Notes: generated by a model from the sequence alone, not told the origin. 64,000 nt of DNA from Nematopogon swammerdamellus (GCA_946902875.1 OX336338.1:5385971-5449970), one strand, 5' to 3'. Numbered from the stretch's first letter, positions 24,101 to 30,490 are shown. Made by a program: numbers and translations.

Positions 24101-27013
24101 TGACAGTTCTCCGTTGTCAACTTGACATTTAAAATTGTTTTGCATTCGATGAATCCACACGAGATGAATCAAATAATCAAGAAACCTTTACTTTGGACTA
24201 CGTGATTTCAAATGCACAATGATATTTTTAATAATTTTAATTTTTATTATATTTTTTTATTTATTATGTCATTCCGGCATATAAACTGCCACTATACAAA
24301 GTTTCGTCAAATACAGTTCAGTGGTTTTTGCGTGATGCGCGTACAGACAAACAAACAAACAAAAATTTTAAAAACTGTTCTAACATGTTCAGTATCTCTT
24401 TTTAAGCCACCCTGGTTAGTTTTTTTCCGAATACATTCAATGTACAGACTTTCTTACCTTTACGATTTTATTATATGTATAGATTTATTATACAGGGTGT
24501 TATTGTACCGTGTGGGGCGGGTACTTAAAAAGAATATCCCCACTGCATCGCTCCCCATGCATGTCGTAAAACGCGACTAAGGGATAAGGACAAGATGCCG
24601 TGCTAAAGGGCGACAGGCTCACCACCTCTCACCTTGGCACGGTACTTCCACCGACTCATGCAGCAGGTGGGTGGGTCTTCGTGCCTTACTTGCTGCTTGA
24701 TCGATTTAATCTTGTTCGAATACTTTGCGAAACGTGGTAGTCGGTGATGTGATGTAATTGACCAGAGTTCTTGCAGCACGGCACCGATTACTCTGCTTAC
24801 CCCGATTGTCGGGATTCAGCGTGTGTGATATGTATGTATGTATATGTATACAGGGTTTTTTATGACCACAGGTCATACATAAAGCAAACCAGGTACTCCT
24901 GAGCCTAATTGGACCAAAAAAGTTAGATGAAATTTTGTTCTACGGTGAACTTTTTTTTCCATACTAAACTTAATAATTATTTAGTTTAGAATGAAAAAAA
25001 AAATTTTTCATAGCGGGAGGGGGGGGGGGGGTGTAGCAGGATGCGGGGGGGGGGCGGGAGAGTTGTGTATTTTAATGTACTCACATATAGGTATAAGACA
25101 GCAGCACTAAACTTTAATTATAAATTTTGCCGTTTTGCCCATACATTGAAATCTAGAATGAATGTATTCCGTACAAAGCGAACAAAATCGTGAATTTCTA
25201 CTGGTTGCCTAGTCAGCGGTTCCCATAAGGTGTTCCGCGGAAGGGTCACAGGGGTTCCGTGGGTTAAAGCTGTACAAACGTGCAACATGTTTTTAATTTC
25301 AAACTATAGTCTTGCTATTCAAATCAAACATGATAATCCGCCAACAATTTAGTATCAAAAATTAGGTATAGGTCACATAAATTTAGTTTTTATGTTCACA
25401 ATAGCTAATTAACTTTTTTAATTGACTTGGTGTTCCGCCAACAGAAGGACGATCATTTAGGGTTCCGTAGACGAAAATAATTGGGAACCGCTGCGCTGCT
25501 GGGTAACAAGTCGCTCATACTAGCGTGACACGCCTGCCTGACGTTATTTAGATGCAAGACGGATTGACGTTCGAGCACAAAGTATTTGTATGAAAATTTA
25601 CCCAATGCCCGCCCGCTCTGTAACCTATTAAATATTTAAATCTCTTTCCCTTCAAATGTTCCTGTCGAGAAGTTTATACAGTGCTAGCTAGCACACATTG
25701 CTTGAACAGGAACTTGTAGTTTGATGATATTTTAGATTATCGACAACATAGGTATTCTAATAAATATTATAATATTGATTAGAATATGTTGTCGACTCTT
25801 ATGTTGTGTGTGTAGACCTTAAGTAGACCTACTGGTCCGACGTATTCATAAGACACAATTATATACCCAGGTGATTTTTGAAATAATAAATTGTCTTGAT
25901 TTACACAGGTTGAGGAAGAAGCACCACAAGATATTGAGGTGGGTTACATTTTGTTGTACAAAACTTTTCACTTAAAACCTGCCCGTGTGCATTTTTAGGG
26001 TTCCGTATCCGTCGTTCGGGACCCTATTACTAAGCCTACGTCGTTTGTCTGTCTGTCTGTCGGACGTCTGTCCGACCGAGGGCTGCATCTCTTAATAGGT
26101 AGCCCGTTGAAATTTTCACAGAATATGTGATATTTATTAATTATTATAGCCGATAAAAACAACAAATAATAAAAATAAGAAAAAGTAAAACATTCACGGG
26201 GTCCCCATACAAGAAACTAAAAAGTTTATGCACGCCATCTACCGAAAAGAATATGAAGCATTTTAACTAATACATAGATGGCGTGAGTGGCGCTGAACAT
26301 GACATGACCATATTGTTTAACTGTAAAAATAAAATTTCTCCAAGATTCATTGACAGGGGATCATTGTCGAGATTTTGAAACGGAAATTAAAAAAATATAC
26401 CTACTGCACTTTATAGTGGAGAACTAAAAGTAATTAAATAAAAAAAATACATAGTCCGACGGCGCCCACGGGCATTTGGATATTTACACGGGGGCTGCGA
26501 ATACAATATCGGTCAGCTAGGTGCACCTTCACATTATGTTTGAAGGACCCCAGACTGTACATTAGAGCATAAGATGCAGGTGGGAGTGCATTCCACATGT
26601 TGGCAACCCTGTAAATAAAGGATTTACAGGATCCATTTGTCCTAAGTAGGGGGATATCGACAGTGTGCGGATGCATTCCCAACCTGTTGCGCGTGGAACG
26701 ATGGTAGAATGGGGATGGAGGGATCGCATCGTGCAGCTCCTTGGAACACTCTCCGTGGTACAGGCGATAGAACACACACAGAGATCCAAAGAGATCCAAC
26801 CTCCCTGCGGAGTTGTAAGGTCTCTAAGTTCCGAGTTACCTCGGGTTCGTTAACTAAGGAGCCGACACACTAATTTTTTTCACACTTAAACACTTCTTCA
26901 GTATTTGGTATAAGGGTGGGACTATTTATAGTTTTTTTACTTTTCAGGAGGTCGCCGTCGCGGAGATCGAGCCAGAAGTTGTGGAGGAGGAAGACATCGA
27001 TGAAGAAGACTAA
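743..27013 (+). CDS. TXNDC6: Thioredoxin/NDPK-like axonemal protein (TXNDC3/TXNDC6 type), 15 exons, complete
   Basis: Coding exons are 743-836, 1512-1615, 3973-4048, 6520-6668, 7162-7366, 9923-10093, 15736-15899, 16620-16751, 18246-18344, 19731-19913, 21122-21247, 21656-21747, 22202-22391, 25909-25938 and 26948-27013. They total 1881 nt (626 aa plus stop), every junction is GT/AG and every phase agrees. Residues 1-115 form a thioredoxin domain: CGQC at 40-43, then RGMSEPVYLF and the strand ending FFGSNGVKLF. Residues 187-265 look like a degenerate NDP kinase (NFIMFWPHCHQ, QLTEEQAREV, LLTGEVMAVLL). Residues 322-365 are a Glu/Arg/Lys coiled coil, followed by Glu-rich linkers. Residues about 430-580 are a second NDPK-like part with RECQALFPVGY. 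The tail is acidic. I see no NxxHGSD catalytic loop, so kinase activity is unlikely. Known family members act in cilia and sperm flagella; that role here is inference. TXNDC3 versus TXNDC6 orthology is not resolved. Confidence 0.85.
966..1342 (+). mobile_element. 5S/tRNA-headed SINE, full length
   Basis: Head TCGGTAGCTCAGTGG resembles a tRNA A box. It is followed by GTTAAGCAACGCTG and GGTCAGCACTTGGATGG, the 5S rRNA internal promoter region. The body ends in an A-run at 1333-1341. It lies in intron 1 of gene 1. Confidence 0.8.
1512..1615 (+). CDS. TXNDC6: Gene 1 exon 2 (thioredoxin CGQC)
   Basis: Acceptor GTGTGCAG, donor AAG|GTACAT. It encodes LEVYSSFCGQCLAML then KIKLEIAGDD, matching the family pattern VxVYSxWCGPCxxM followed by KKIKLE. 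The usual Trp-Cys-Gly-Pro-Cys is Phe-Cys-Gly-Gln-Cys; both redox cysteines are kept. Confidence 0.88.
1650..1855 (-). mobile_element. Helitron-like fragment
   Basis: Contains CACTGAATAGATTTTGATG and TGCACCAATGGAAAGTGTAG, shared with 21900-21965 and 29290-29370. It abuts a G/GA microsatellite. Confidence 0.45.
1856..1919 (+). repeat. Poly-G followed by (GA)n
   Basis: 29 G in a row (1858-1886) followed by about 16 AG units. Other copies of the adjoining element also end in GA/CT tracts (21815-21845, 29220-29240). Confidence 0.9.
2735..3206 (+). repeat. 236-bp tandem duplication
   Basis: ATAAGTCAACTACTGAATGA...GGGTTCCGTATCCGG at 2735 onward is repeated from 2971 with few changes. The unit joins unique sequence to the start of the GTTCCGTA element. 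Confidence 0.75.
2814..3445 (+). mobile_element. GTTCCGTA-type element, duplicated start
   Basis: Starts at AGGGTTCCGTATCCGG with GTCTGTCTGTCC repeats, then TGAAATTTTCACAGAATATG and a GATGGCGTGAGTGGCGCTAG tail. Its 3' tip is replaced at 3441-3477 by a short 5S/tRNA SINE head. Confidence 0.7.
3912..3945 (+). mobile_element. Helitron-like 3' end
   Basis: CCCACGCGGACGTAGTCGCG then GGCACAGCTAGT, ending in CTAGT. It ends 27 bp before exon 3 of gene 1. Confidence 0.5.
3973..4048 (+). CDS. TXNDC6: Gene 1 exon 3
   Basis: Acceptor ATTTGTAG, donor G|GTAAAT, phase 1. It encodes AQTDDIEALERFRGMSEPV and the strand YLFISV, with the conserved cis-Pro region (S/C-E-P) of this family. A nearer GT at 4045 would break the match with exon 4. 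A Helitron-like 3' end stops 27 bp upstream of the acceptor. Confidence 0.85.
4104..4140 (-). mobile_element. Helitron-like 3' end, reversed
   Basis: ACTAGCATTTGCCCGCGGCT followed by TCGTTTCGCGCG is the reverse complement of the common lepidopteran Helitron-like terminus. Confidence 0.45.
4437..4756 (-). mobile_element. CACACGCTGAATCCCGAC family, with TGTA tail
   Basis: Runs from CCGTGTGGGGCCGGTACG to GTTTCAGCGTGTG and a (TGTA)n tail. Other copies are at 9440-9801, 10750-11042, 12530-12713, 24506-24850, 54035-54306 and 63953-64000. A non-LTR (LINE or SINE) origin is likely from the tail. Confidence 0.65.
5021..5429 (+). mobile_element. GTTCCGTA-type element, full
   Basis: Runs from TTTTTAGGGTTCCGTATCCG to GTTCGACTCGCACTTGACCG plus a T-run. 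The end GAGTTCGACTC resembles a Pol III B box. Confidence 0.7.
5740..6132 (-). mobile_element. GTTCCGTA-type element, reversed
   Basis: Starts AAAACCGGCCAAGTGCGAGT and ends ACGGAACCCTAAAAAA. It forms an inverted pair with the copy at 5021-5429, about 310 bp apart. Confidence 0.7.
6175..6366 (-). mobile_element. tRNA-derived SINE, body only
   Basis: T-run then ATGTAATCCGGTGTGGGTGG and GAGAAGGTGCGGCCATCTTA. The tRNA head is absent and an internal block is deleted compared with 6707-7130. Confidence 0.65.
6520..6668 (+). CDS. TXNDC6: Gene 1 exon 4
   Basis: Acceptor GAGAG after a T-rich tract, donor CAG|GTATTC. It encodes the end of the thioredoxin fold (GKTTQIFFGSNGVKLFDDAV) and a charged linker. 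Alternative acceptors at 6515 and 6517 lead to stop codons in the phase set by exon 3. Confidence 0.82.
6707..7130 (-). mobile_element. tRNA-derived SINE, full length
   Basis: On the minus strand it starts AGCGGCGGGTGGCCGAGTGG (A box) and has GGTTCGAATCC (B box), a body, and an A-rich 3' end. It lies in intron 4 of gene 1, 32 bp from exon 5. Confidence 0.8.
7162..7366 (+). CDS. TXNDC6: Gene 1 exon 5 (its 3' end seeds a tandem array)
   Basis: Acceptor CACGTACCAG. It encodes a charged helix (ERIEVEEALVEKIRKEEE) then the first NDPK-like strand KHLNFIMFWPHCHQAHYDLY. The donor is ATCA|GTGAGA, phase 1. The last 49 nt plus the donor are repeated downstream in 13 more copies. A tRNA-derived SINE head ends about 32 bp before the exon. 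Confidence 0.87.
7318..8745 (+). repeat. 14-copy tandem array built from the exon 5 end and splice donor
   Basis: Copies of TGCCATCAGG start at 7321, 7428, 7535, 7642, 7749, 7856, 7963, 8070, 8173, 8276, 8375, 8473, 8572 and 8671. Unit length falls from 107 to 103 to 98-99 bp through loss of TA-rich tetranucleotides. Each unit has 49 nt of exon 5 and about 50-58 nt of intron, and every copy keeps ATCA|GTGAG. Confidence 0.95.
8748..8802. repeat. A/T-rich hairpin
   Basis: Arms CTTTTTTTCCATACAAAACT and AGTTTTGTATGGAAAAAAAAG. A diverged copy with its flank is at about 24860-25005 in reverse, so this is part of a dispersed element. Confidence 0.6.
9173..9267. repeat. Nested GC-rich inverted repeat
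   Basis: Outer arms TACGTAGCTCTCCGAGA and TCTCGGAGAGCTCCGTA, with inner pairs CTACGAG/CTCGTAG and GGTGGTGGTGG/CCACCACCACC. No protein is recognised. Confidence 0.7.
9440..9801 (+). mobile_element. CACACGCTGAATCCCGAC family, forward
   Basis: (CATA)n tail, CACACGCTGAATCCCGACAA, then to CCGGCCCCACACGGCA. The last 25 bp are duplicated (9755-9776 and 9779-9801). Confidence 0.65.
9923..10093 (+). CDS. TXNDC6: Gene 1 exon 6
   Basis: Acceptor TGCGTGCAG, donor C|GTACGA, phase 1 at both ends. It encodes LQVAAKEMMQLTEEQAREVL and ALLTGEVMAVLL, the NDPK-like pattern of a helix followed by the TSGP-type strand, without the catalytic His loop after it. Confidence 0.86.
10125..10330 (-). mobile_element. 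Helitron-like element, reversed
   Basis: ACTAGCTGTGCCCGCGGCTC to TTTTATTAAAGGTA. Same family as the two forward copies at 18918-19601. Confidence 0.65.
10750..11042 (+). mobile_element. CACACGCTGAATCCCGAC family, forward
   Basis: Starts TCACACACTCTGAATCCCGA and ends TAAGTACCGGCCCCACC; internal parts match 9440-9776. Confidence 0.65.
11122..11370 (-). mobile_element. tRNA-derived SINE, headless
   Basis: T-run, ATGTAATCCGGTATGGGTGG ... GGCAAGGGAAGGGACCT. The tRNA part is missing here; a head-only copy is at 11875-12033. Confidence 0.65.
11875..12033 (-). mobile_element. tRNA-derived SINE head region
   Basis: Minus strand: AAGCGGCGGGTGGCCAAGTG A box and a B box changed to GAGGTTAGAATCC. It covers only the SINE head and the start of the body. 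Confidence 0.6.
12067..12456 (-). mobile_element. GTTCCGTA-type element, reversed
   Basis: AAACCGGCCATGTGCGAGTC to ATACGGAACCCTAAAAAA, with an internal GACAGACGGACGGACGGACA microsatellite. Confidence 0.7.
12530..12713 (+). mobile_element. CACACGCTGAATCCCGAC family fragment
   Basis: TACCACACGCTGTATCCCGA onward, stopping at CGAAGACCCACCTA where a SINE T-run begins. Confidence 0.55.
12714..12866 (-). mobile_element. 5S/tRNA SINE, 3' half
   Basis: T-run, GAAACTGACACG, CATCCGTGATGTTAGCCCAT, ending at ACATAGCAG. The 5S-like head is missing. Confidence 0.6.
13068..13815. mobile_element. DNA transposon with 27-bp perfect inverted repeats
   Basis: TTCGATCTATTCCTTGAAAG+GGGTTAT at 13073-13099 is exactly inverted at 13782-13808. 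No transposase was recognised. It contains the core also seen at 62995-63195, which includes the octamer TGACGTCA at 13493-13500. Confidence 0.75.
13910..13962. mobile_element. Micro-palindromic element (53 bp) with 8-bp TSD
   Basis: CAAAGAGTTTGTATTACGTC ... TACAAACTCTTTG, flanked by GTACAGAT on both sides (13902-13909 and 13963-13970). The termini and 8-bp duplication suggest a hAT-like origin. Confidence 0.8.
14197..14232 (+). mobile_element. LINE/SINE tail with TTCTA microsatellite
   Basis: TGTGTGCAATAAAGATTTTC followed by (TATTC)n, a typical retroelement 3' end with a built-in AATAAA. Confidence 0.4.
14410..15730. other. Intron 6 stretch without recognised elements
   Basis: AT-rich intron sequence. 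I saw no splice-compatible exon, tRNA or repeat match here apart from short poly-A runs. Confidence 0.4.
15736..15899 (+). CDS. TXNDC6: Gene 1 exon 7
   Basis: Acceptor CACTCACAG, donor AAG|GTGACT, phase 0. It encodes LMRYSLYEEIPELKED, a Pro/Glu linker and FMRYGSISKEKPVIRRMRYE. A 3'-truncated SINE begins about 40 nt after the donor. Confidence 0.86.
15941..16069 (-). mobile_element. 5S/tRNA SINE, 3' half
   Basis: T-run, ATCGAAACTGACACGGTTGA ... ACTGAACTGGACGGAAAAC. It begins 42 nt after exon 7. Confidence 0.65.
16620..16751 (+). CDS. TXNDC6: Gene 1 exon 8 (coiled coil)
   Basis: Acceptor GTCTAACAG, donor GGG|GTGAGC, in phase 0 throughout. All 44 residues are Glu/Arg/Lys/Leu-rich (RQEEEEKERLRLEQERLARE...), a clear coiled coil. 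A minus-oriented SINE begins only 7 nt after the exon. Confidence 0.86.
16759..17367 (-). mobile_element. 5S/tRNA SINE interrupted by another insertion
   Basis: The 3' part is at 16759-16795 and the rest, to GAGCTATCGAGGCTGAC, is at about 17000-17367. The inserted segment (about 16796-17000) holds TTCTTTATTGAACACCAATT and GATGTGGGAGAAGTACATGC. It recurs at 17829-18020. Confidence 0.75.
17421..17804 (-). mobile_element. 5S/tRNA SINE, full length
   Basis: T-run to GAGCTATCGAGGTTGAC. It lies 54 bp from the previous copy and in the same orientation, giving a head-to-tail pair. Confidence 0.75.
17829..18121. mobile_element. LINE tail pieces
   Basis: 17829-18020 matches the segment inserted at 16796-17000. 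18045-18121 (GAATGTCCATGGGCATCGTT ... A-run) matches the LINE ends at 28285-28370 and 29510-29580. Confidence 0.5.
18246..18344 (+). CDS. TXNDC6: Gene 1 exon 9 (acidic)
   Basis: Acceptor GTTTACAG, donor GAG|GTAAAT, 33 codons in phase 0. The composition is dominated by Glu, Val and Ala. Confidence 0.84.
18918..19143 (+). mobile_element. Helitron-like element, first of a tandem pair
   Basis: ACCTTTAATAAAATCCAACG to GGAGCCGCGGGCACATCTAG+T. The 3' end CTAGT abuts the next copy with no spacer. Confidence 0.7.
19144..19601 (+). mobile_element. Helitron-like element, second copy, split by a retroelement
   Basis: Same start, ACCTTTAATAAAATCC, and same end, GGCACAGCTAGT. It is interrupted at 19277-19513. 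Confidence 0.7.
19277..19513 (+). mobile_element. Retroelement insertion with 12-bp TSD
   Basis: Flanked by TATAGGCTACTT on both sides (19265-19276 and 19514-19525). Its 3' half (TTATCCCTTAGTCACC ... GGGGAGAGATGCAG) is related to the CACACGCTGAATCCCGAC family. Confidence 0.8.
19731..19913 (+). CDS. TXNDC6: Gene 1 exon 10
   Basis: Acceptor ACACACACAG, donor AAG|GTTTGA. Glu-rich, then GGLFVPGLYAPSNELAKANG, which reads as a folded segment starting the second NDPK-like region. Phase 0 at both ends. Confidence 0.85.
20449..20578 (+). mobile_element. LINE 3' tail with (ATCT)n
   Basis: CTGTAAGGGATAAGTCCGCC ... GAGCAATAAAGTATTTCTAT followed by CTAT repeats. It is the forward counterpart of 247-400. 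Confidence 0.6.
20651..21050 (+). mobile_element. GTTCCGTA-type element, full
   Basis: TTTTTAGGGTTCCGTATCCG to GACTCGCACTTGGCCGGTTT. It ends 70 bp before exon 11. Confidence 0.7.
21122..21247 (+). CDS. TXNDC6: Gene 1 exon 11
   Basis: Acceptor GCGTTTTCAG, donor TGT|GTGAGT, 42 codons. It encodes IISQVAVIESEFLPPHLLMT and a charged helix. Confidence 0.86.
21325..21589 (-). mobile_element. 5S/tRNA SINE, headless, with nested micro-element
   Basis: T-run, GGAAACTGACACAGTTAACT ... ACCAACCCGGGCGGGAA. A 49-bp palindrome is inserted at 21387-21435. Confidence 0.7.
21387..21435. mobile_element. Micro-palindromic element (49 bp) with 8-bp TSD
   Basis: CAAAGAGTTTGTATTACGTC ... TACAAACTATTTG, flanked by GTCAGCCC on both sides (21379-21386 and 21436-21443). 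It is inside a SINE whose other copies lack it, so the empty site is known. Same family as 13910-13962. Confidence 0.88.
21656..21747 (+). CDS. TXNDC6: Gene 1 exon 12
   Basis: Acceptor GTGTCTGTAG, donor GC|GTGAGT, phase 2. It encodes QGIFAGEDPYKAEHIAYTVK followed by an aromatic and basic stretch. Confidence 0.85.
21972..22128 (+). repeat. (ACGC/ACGT)n (AC)n (GC)n microsatellite
   Basis: A compound repeat of ACGCACGC units passing into AC then GCGCGCGC. It is in intron 12 of gene 1, 73 bp before exon 13. Confidence 0.9.
22202..22391 (+). CDS. TXNDC6: Gene 1 exon 13
   Basis: Acceptor CTGTGCAG, donor GAG|GTGCGA. It encodes RLALMVSHKRSVPSLALTAL and AGVRECQALFPVGYGDEYYE. The LFP motif after a charged helix is like the end of NDPK repeats in this family. 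The exon is much more GC-rich than its introns. Confidence 0.86.
22430..24005. mobile_element. Palindromic element with an inverted minisatellite
   Basis: The ends are inverted copies of one Helitron-like terminus: CCCGCGGTTTCGCTCGCGTG at 22442 and CACGCGAGCGAAGCCGCGGG at 23985. Inside are about 8 copies of a 58-70 bp unit (GCGAGGCCGAAGGCCGAGCT ... CTTCTCGAAGAAAGTAAGTA), then from about 23005 about 14 copies in the opposite direction. Confidence 0.85.
24506..24850 (-). mobile_element. CACACGCTGAATCCCGAC family, reversed, with TGTA tail
   Basis: ACCGTGTGGGGCGGGTACTT to GATTCAGCGTGTGTGATA and (TGTA)n. Confidence 0.65.
25010..25900. other. Intron 13 remainder
   Basis: G-rich stretch at 25016-25060, then AT-rich sequence. 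No further exon or clear repeat family was seen. Confidence 0.4.
25909..25938 (+). CDS. TXNDC6: Gene 1 exon 14 (30-nt micro-exon)
   Basis: Acceptor GATTTACACAG, donor GAG|GTGGGT. It encodes only VEEEAPQDIE. Its phase 0 ends allow skipping without a frameshift, so it may be optional. Confidence 0.72.
25994..26305 (+). mobile_element. GTTCCGTA-type element, 3' truncated
   Basis: TTTTTAGGGTTCCGTATCCG through CATAGATGGCGTGAGTGGCG; the CTCGCACTTGGCCGG end is missing. Confidence 0.6.
26434..26860 (-). mobile_element. LINE reverse-transcriptase C-terminal remnant
   Basis: The minus strand encodes CVFYRLYHGECSKELHDAIP, a run of RSTRNRLGMHPHTVDIP, and WNALPPASYAL with LGSFKHNVKVHL, the usual ending of jockey/CR1-type polyproteins in insects. 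It is open in parts but truncated 5'. Confidence 0.7.
26948..27013 (+). CDS. TXNDC6: Gene 1 exon 15 (acidic tail and stop)
   Basis: Acceptor TACTTTTCAG. It encodes EVAVAEIEPEVVEEEDIDEE plus D and stop TAA at 27011-27013. Confidence 0.85.
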   Translation, partial: EVAVAEIEPEVVEEEDIDEED

Positions 27014-27110
27014 TAGTCTTTCAAAAAAATATTCCATTTGTTTTCATAAAAATATATCATGATTTTATTACACCTTCATAGAGTTTAATTAAAATACTCA
27101 AGACTTTGCC
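27014..27110 (+). terminator. Gene 1 3' UTR with possible poly(A) signal
   Basis: AT-rich sequence after the stop has no AATAAA close by. ATTAAA at 27088-27093 is the best candidate signal, with AATATA near 27048 as an alternative. Confidence 0.35.
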
Positions 27111-27499
27111 ATTACTGTTGAAACCCCTAGGCATAACCTGAGAATATTGCTGCCTCCAAATACTAACAACTTAATATTTTTAACTCGCGATGCAAAAGAG
27201 GGGTGTATAAGTGTAACGTGTAGTGTGTATTTGCGTATCTATGTATTTGTGTGTCTGTCTGTGGCATCGTAACTCCCAAACGGATGGACCGATTTGGATA
27301 CGCTTTTTTTTATTAGAAAGCTGGTTTAATCGGGATAGTTGTTAGCTATGTTAGCAATCAAGTAACAAAGTAATTATGAAATAATAAAAAAATTGCGTCT
27401 CACGGATGGAGCGATTTTTTTTCAGTTCGATTGGGGGTTGAATGCAGGTAGGACCTACATACGACAACAAAACATCTGTTAGCCTTTTTATCGGCTCTT

Positions 27500-28080
27500 A
27501 CTCGTAAATGATGTGTTAGGGTTCCGTACGAGACCCTATTACTAAGCCTACGCCGTTTGTCCCTCTGTCCTACCTGTCCTAAATTTTCACAAAAAATACG
27601 TGTTAATACGGATATTCTAAAAAAAAAGCCACAGTTGCACTCCGGGTGTGCCGGCAGAAGTGAAAACTTTTTGTATTTCCGAAAATAATTCTTGGGTGGT
27701 TATAAAAAAAACTAAACACCCTAAAAAAATTAAATACCGTAACATTGCTTAAAAAAGAAAACAAAAGAAAAAAAAACAAAAAAAATTTTGAGGGATTCGA
27801 ACCCATGGTCTAAAAATAAAAAACCTACATTCTTACCATTGAGCCACGAAATCACATAAACGACCAAACGAATATCGGATTCCCACTGTCACTGAGAGAC
27901 GAACAGAATTGATCCCGAGCCACTCGTAACTTAACCCTTAATGCAATGGCTTAAGGTTACATTTTAAATAATAAAAATAAATCTGACGCTGACGCGATGA
28001 CGCGATGACGCGAGTTTAACATTTTTTACCCACCTAAAAAAGTGCCAAGCGCCGCTAAAGAAGTTTTCACTTCAACAAAT
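27500..28080. mobile_element. GTTCCGTA start and an attached repeat
   Basis: GTTAGGGTTCCGTACGAGAC at 27518, then sequence (CAGTTGCACTCCGGGTGTGC ... AGAAGTTTTCACTTC) that recurs at 60345-60512. Confidence 0.5.
27787..27853 (-). pseudogene. tRNA-like sequence with A and B boxes
   Basis: The minus strand reads TGGCTCAATGGTAAGAATG, then GGGTTCGAATCCC followed by a T-run terminator. Acceptor-stem pairing is poor, so this is a tRNA pseudogene or SINE head rather than a working tRNA. Confidence 0.5.
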
Positions 28081-28189
28081 AAGTGAAAATATAAAGGGGT
28101 CCCCATACAAGAAAGGTATTTTTTTAACGTATTTTTGCTCTATCGTAAAATCGGTAATACATACAATCGTGATAAAAACCGGCGAAATG

Positions 28190-28375
28190 TGATCCCTCAT
28201 ATATTCCCCCCCAAGTACAGTTTCGGAACCTTCAAGAGGGGCGTGAATGGGCACCTGTCAGGTCGGCATGGCATTCGCAACCCCCGTATACGACCGAATG
28301 TCCATGGGCGTCGTTAGACACCTTATAGGTGGCTCGGCGTCATATGTCGCGCTTCCAATAAAAAAAAAATTAAAA
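28190..28375 (+). mobile_element. LINE 3' end
   Basis: Encodes KYSFGTFKRGVNGHLSGRHG then a stop, followed by TCCATGGGCGTCGTTAGACA and an A-run. This is the C-terminus and 3' UTR of a non-LTR element. Confidence 0.65.
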
Positions 28376-29103
28376 CACATTATTTTTTTGTAAATTCATA
28401 ACACAAAATAATATTGTGTGATGGTACGGGACTACGGGACCCTCGGTGCGCGAGTCCGACTCGCCCTTGGCCGGTTTTATTTAATTTAGTACGGGGGTTG
28501 CTGCTCCAATCTGAAGCGCGCTTGTGGCACCAACAGAGCGAGCTTCTGTCTCATCAAATTTTACTTTCATTGTTGTGATCAACCGTGACAATGTCCTGAA
28601 TACTGATATGTTTCACTCGATTACCGACTGAATACGCTAGTTGCGTAACCAGTAGGAACTCAAGAGAAAATGTGGTTTTTATGTAAACCGAGATGGGTGG
28701 CTGTGCCGAGAGACCAATGGTGCAGTCGACAGAGCCAAAATCACCTCTCCTCGCGTAACCACGCTCAGTTAGATGCCATGCCAGCAGTTTTGCGCCCAAC
28801 AACATATGGATTTACGTTCAGAAAAATAATTAAATTTTTTTTTACATGGCGCCGAATTCACTACTTTATGACAACGATCATTAATCAAATATTTCTTCGG
28901 TTTTAGTTTTGTACTTCGTCGTGCTATTTATTTACTGAAGTGTCGTCATACAGAAAAAGTGGCGTCCGTCACACTCAAACGCCCACCGACGACTTCATAA
29001 AGACAGTGAAAGCTAACAATGAAATTTCAGTTCATAATGAATGAGTCATTCTTCATGTCGCAATAAGAGCGTGTCGTTGTCTCGGAATACTTGTTATATG
29101 GAA

Positions 29104-29460
29104 TTGCTAGCTATTGTCCGCGGCTTCGCTCGCGGTTGACTCGGTTTAAAATCCTTTTTGTATAAATACCATTTAAAGACAAATATGATAATAAACGTTC
29201 GTTTCTCTTATATTACCTATGTCTCTCTCTCTCCCGTTCATACTATACTTTCTTTGATAATGCTCAGCCCTAAGGCTATTTAGCGTGATGGTATATAGCC
29301 TATTATAGTGAGAATTAATAAGAACTACTTTTCAATTGGTGCAAACGGCATCAAAATGTTCAGTGGCTCCGGAATTTACTTCAAACATACATACAGACAG
29401 ACGTTTCCTTTTATAAGAAGTAGATATTATAATTATATTTCTTATAATCCGTTTATATAT
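29104..29460. mobile_element. Helitron-like element with CT microsatellite
   Basis: CTAGCTATTGTCCGCGGCTT start, (TCTC)n, GCCCTAAGGCTATTTAGCGT, and GGTGCAAACGGCATCAAAAT shared with 1700-1800 and 21900. Confidence 0.55.
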
Positions 29461-29508
29461 AGGTATTATCGCGAAACATCGACATATCCGTGTAATACAG
29501 ATCATTTT

Positions 29509-29690
29509 TTTTTATTGATAGCGCGACATGTGGCAACGTTTCACCTACAAGTAGGTGTCTAACGATGCCCATGGACATTCTGTGATGCACGGGGATTGCG
29601 AATGCCATGCCGGCCTGACAGGAGCCTTTTCACGCCCCTTTTGAAGAACCCCCGGTTGTACTTGGGAGGAACTTGGAGCTTTTTCAATAA
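29509..29690 (-). mobile_element. LINE 3' end, reversed
   Basis: Reverse complement of the 28190-28375 family: T-run, GCGCGACATGTGGCAACG, then GGCATTCGCAATCCCC on the minus strand. Confidence 0.6.
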
Positions 29691-29784
29691 TTACGCGTAT
29701 ATTTTACAAGGTGATGCGGGATTTATGTATTTGGACTAAATTTTGTATGTTCTTAAATCATTTAAGTACCTGCACCATATTATA

Positions 29785-30155
29785 TTTTTTTATGGAAACG
29801 GACACGGTTTTTGCTACATCACCTACAACATCCGTGCTGTCAGCCCATAACACCGGGTCAAGTGCCATGTCAGTGCTTCCCTTCATTTCATGTTGGCTAC
29901 ACTGAACTGGACGGAAAACACGAAATATTTACATAGCCGTTTCGATCGGCGTTTCATTGAGTGCGGTGGTTCCAACCGGGGCGGGATAAACTCTACCACC
30001 TAGTAAGGTAAGAAAAGAAGGGACCAACTGTTTTACGTGGAATCCGAACCACGGTCAACCTCCAACGGCGAGCGGTCACCCATCCAAATACTGACCGCGC
30101 TAAGGGTTGCTTAACAACAGTCGACCGATTGCACCACCGAGCTACCGAGGCTGAC
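29785..30155 (-). mobile_element. 5S/tRNA SINE, full length
   Basis: T-run and GGAAACGGACACGG to GAGCTACCGAGGCTGAC. The head contains the 5S-like GGTCAGTATTTGGATGGGTG on the minus strand. Confidence 0.78.
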
Positions 30156-30490
30156 ATATTATTTAACATTTTAGTAACCTCTTTCAAGATACGTTTTGTG
30201 GAATATATTTTAAAGGACTGAAATAAAACACAAAGTTCATAATTGATACTGGATTAATGTATATTTTAAGAAGAAACATCTTTGAAAATGTATCTATTTA
30301 ATTTTTGTGTTAATTCATAATTAGCATTAATCTATGTAATTAGGTACATAAAGTTCACTACAGTATATAAATTTACGCCTAACTTTCCGTCAATTATACA
30401 TTTAATACATAACATAGATGCGTGCCAAGTTCGGACAGATGTTAAGATGCGTCGAGCTGGACTGGAGGTGAGGCGAACGTTCGCCCTGCG

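Noticed and set aside
26434..26799. Host gene on minus with CVFYRLYHGECSKELHDAIP
   Set aside because: Typical non-LTR reverse-transcriptase C-terminus; truncated, so treated as a LINE remnant.
27787..27853. Functional tRNA gene on minus
   Set aside because: A and B boxes are present, but the acceptor stem and anticodon arm do not pair convincingly.
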